This document shows positions 6,791-7,210 of a DNA stretch of 7,210 nt, one piece after another. Where the stretch lies: NCBI GenBank assembly GCA_013331225.1, contig DUGV01000286.1:1-7210 (forward strand). The letters are read 5' to 3'. Each line of letters starts with the position of its first letter. Position 1 is the stretch's first letter. The DNA comes from Methanolinea sp. Its GTDB lineage: Archaea; Halobacteriota; Methanomicrobia; Methanomicrobiales; Methanospirillaceae. The position numbers were made by a program, and so were the translations under genes. The notes under the pieces are model-generated. The model searched no databases and had not been told where the DNA came from. It saw nothing but the letters and a program-made list of their open reading frames with translations.

Positions 6791-6798
6791 CTCTTCCT
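6791..6798 (-). promoter_or_regulatory. Ribosome binding site deciding the ppaC start
   Basis: On the minus strand AGGAAGAG lies 6 bases before the ATG at 6784. It is a partial match only, but it agrees with the family N-terminus (MKSVYIIGH) and argues against the longer open frame. Confidence 0.45.
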
Positions 6799-6876
6799 GG
6801 CAGGAGATGGTATTTTTGAGGGAATCCCGGGAACAGTCGGGTCTCCTTTCACAGTCCAATAATGGAGTCGCCGGGC

Positions 6877-6886
6877 GGTATATAAG
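6877..6886 (-). promoter_or_regulatory. Probable TATA element of ppaC
   Basis: The minus strand reads CTTATATACC, about 95 bases before the ATG. The bases just upstream (ACGTGAA) look like an A-containing BRE, whereas the + strand side is CCGGGCGG. This points to leftward transcription although the TATA core could be read either way. It implies an untranslated leader of roughly 70 bases. Confidence 0.5.
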
Positions 6887-6900
6887 TTCACGTCCTGGCC

Positions 6901-6919
6901 GGGAAATCCCACACGTGGG
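6901..6919. repeat. Adjacent small inverted repeats in the ppaC-uvrA gap
   Basis: GGGA-AA-TCCC (6901-6910) overlaps CCCAC-AC-GTGGG (6908-6919). They lie upstream of the ppaC TATA element and between the two divergent genes, a position where a regulator could bind. Each arm is only 4-5 bases, so chance is a real alternative. The rest of this 289-base gap shows no gene. Confidence 0.3.
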
Positions 6920-7033
6920 GCGTATTAGTCTACGGAGTGGATGTGACGTTTCTGCGTTCGCACAGTTCATGCACCTTTTTTCATCGTTCTGCATACTCCT
7001 GCCACTTCCCACTCCTACCCCAACGGACACCCC

Positions 7034-7038
7034 TATAT
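7034..7038 (+). promoter_or_regulatory. Possible TATA element of uvrA
   Basis: TATAT, within CCCTATATGG, is centred 38 bases before the uvrA ATG. This would place the transcript start about 12 bases before the ATG. No ribosome binding site is visible between them, which suggests a very short leader. Confidence 0.35.
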
Positions 7039-7073
7039 GGATACACATCCACATCATACACGCGACAGAACGA

Positions 7074-7210
7074 ATGAAGAAGCTCGTCATCAAGGGCGCA
7101 CGCCAGCACAACCTCAAGAATATCACTGTTGAGCTGCCGCGCGACAAGTTCATCGTCATCACGGGCCTCTCGGGCTCGGGGAAGTCGACGCTCGCGTTCG
7201 ACACCATCTA
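7074..7210 (+). CDS. uvrA: Excinuclease ABC subunit A, N-terminal fragment (cut by window end)
   Basis: The first 45 residues are readable. '[12 protein letters not shown]' (6-17), '[19 protein letters not shown]' (21-39) and 'LAFDTIY' (40-46, the last codon completed outside the window) are the classic UvrA N-terminus. The Walker A motif of the first ABC ATPase domain is G31-x-S-G-S-G-K37-S-T39. UvrA recognises DNA damage and loads UvrB in nucleotide excision repair. In methanogens it is thought to have been acquired from bacteria. The full protein is usually about 940 residues, so some 95% lies outside the window. The start has no ribosome binding site but matches the family start. It is transcribed divergently from ppaC. 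Confidence 0.95.
   Translation, partial: MKKLVIKGARQHNLKNITVELPRDKFIVITGLSGSGKSTLAFDTI

Noticed and set aside
6785..7207. 141-codon upstream extension of the pyrophosphatase frame
   Set aside because: It would overlap the uvrA start and the ppaC TATA element, and family members begin at the [13 protein letters not shown] sequence. The extension has low-complexity, non-conserved content.

Overview
The window looks like chromosomal DNA of a methanogenic archaeon, most likely of the Methanomicrobiales or a close relative. The grounds are TATA-type promoters about 25-50 bases before several genes, GGTG-type ribosome binding sites, a tRNA with no encoded CCA end, GC-rich coding DNA with AT-rich gaps, and the gene content. 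The placement is an inference from gene families; no methanogenesis marker gene lies in the window.

Layout, left to right. (1) A flavin-binding protein of the pyridoxamine-5'-phosphate-oxidase-like family starts at 377, reads leftward and is cut by the window edge. (2) Divergent from it, at 568-1494 (+), is a complete PflX-type radical SAM protein. (3) Reading leftward into the end of pflX is a tight two-gene unit: cooS (4273-2315), a complete monofunctional nickel carbon monoxide dehydrogenase, then cooC (2292-1507), its ATP-dependent nickel-insertion factor. (4) A tRNA-Arg(GCG) gene at 4473-4544 (-) has its own TATA element and T-run terminator. (5) After an AT-rich gap comes a small zinc-ribbon protein with two DnaJ-type CxxCxGxG knuckles (4874-5149, +). 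(6) Convergent with it is a family II manganese-dependent inorganic pyrophosphatase carrying a CBS-DRTGG-CBS regulatory insert (6784-5168, -). (7) Divergent from that is the 5' end of uvrA (7074 to the window end, +).

Functional reading. The cooS-cooC pair is the only clear operon and the most interesting part. CooS keeps every expected C-cluster ligand but has the CX2C version of the D-cluster motif. No CooF-like ferredoxin, CO-linked hydrogenase or acetyl-CoA synthase subunit lies within the window, so the electron partner is unknown. The adjacent PflX radical SAM protein is also of unknown function; its link to CooS is only positional. The other genes (pyrophosphatase, UvrA, tRNA, flavoprotein) are housekeeping or general. 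I see no mobile element, CRISPR array or phage gene.
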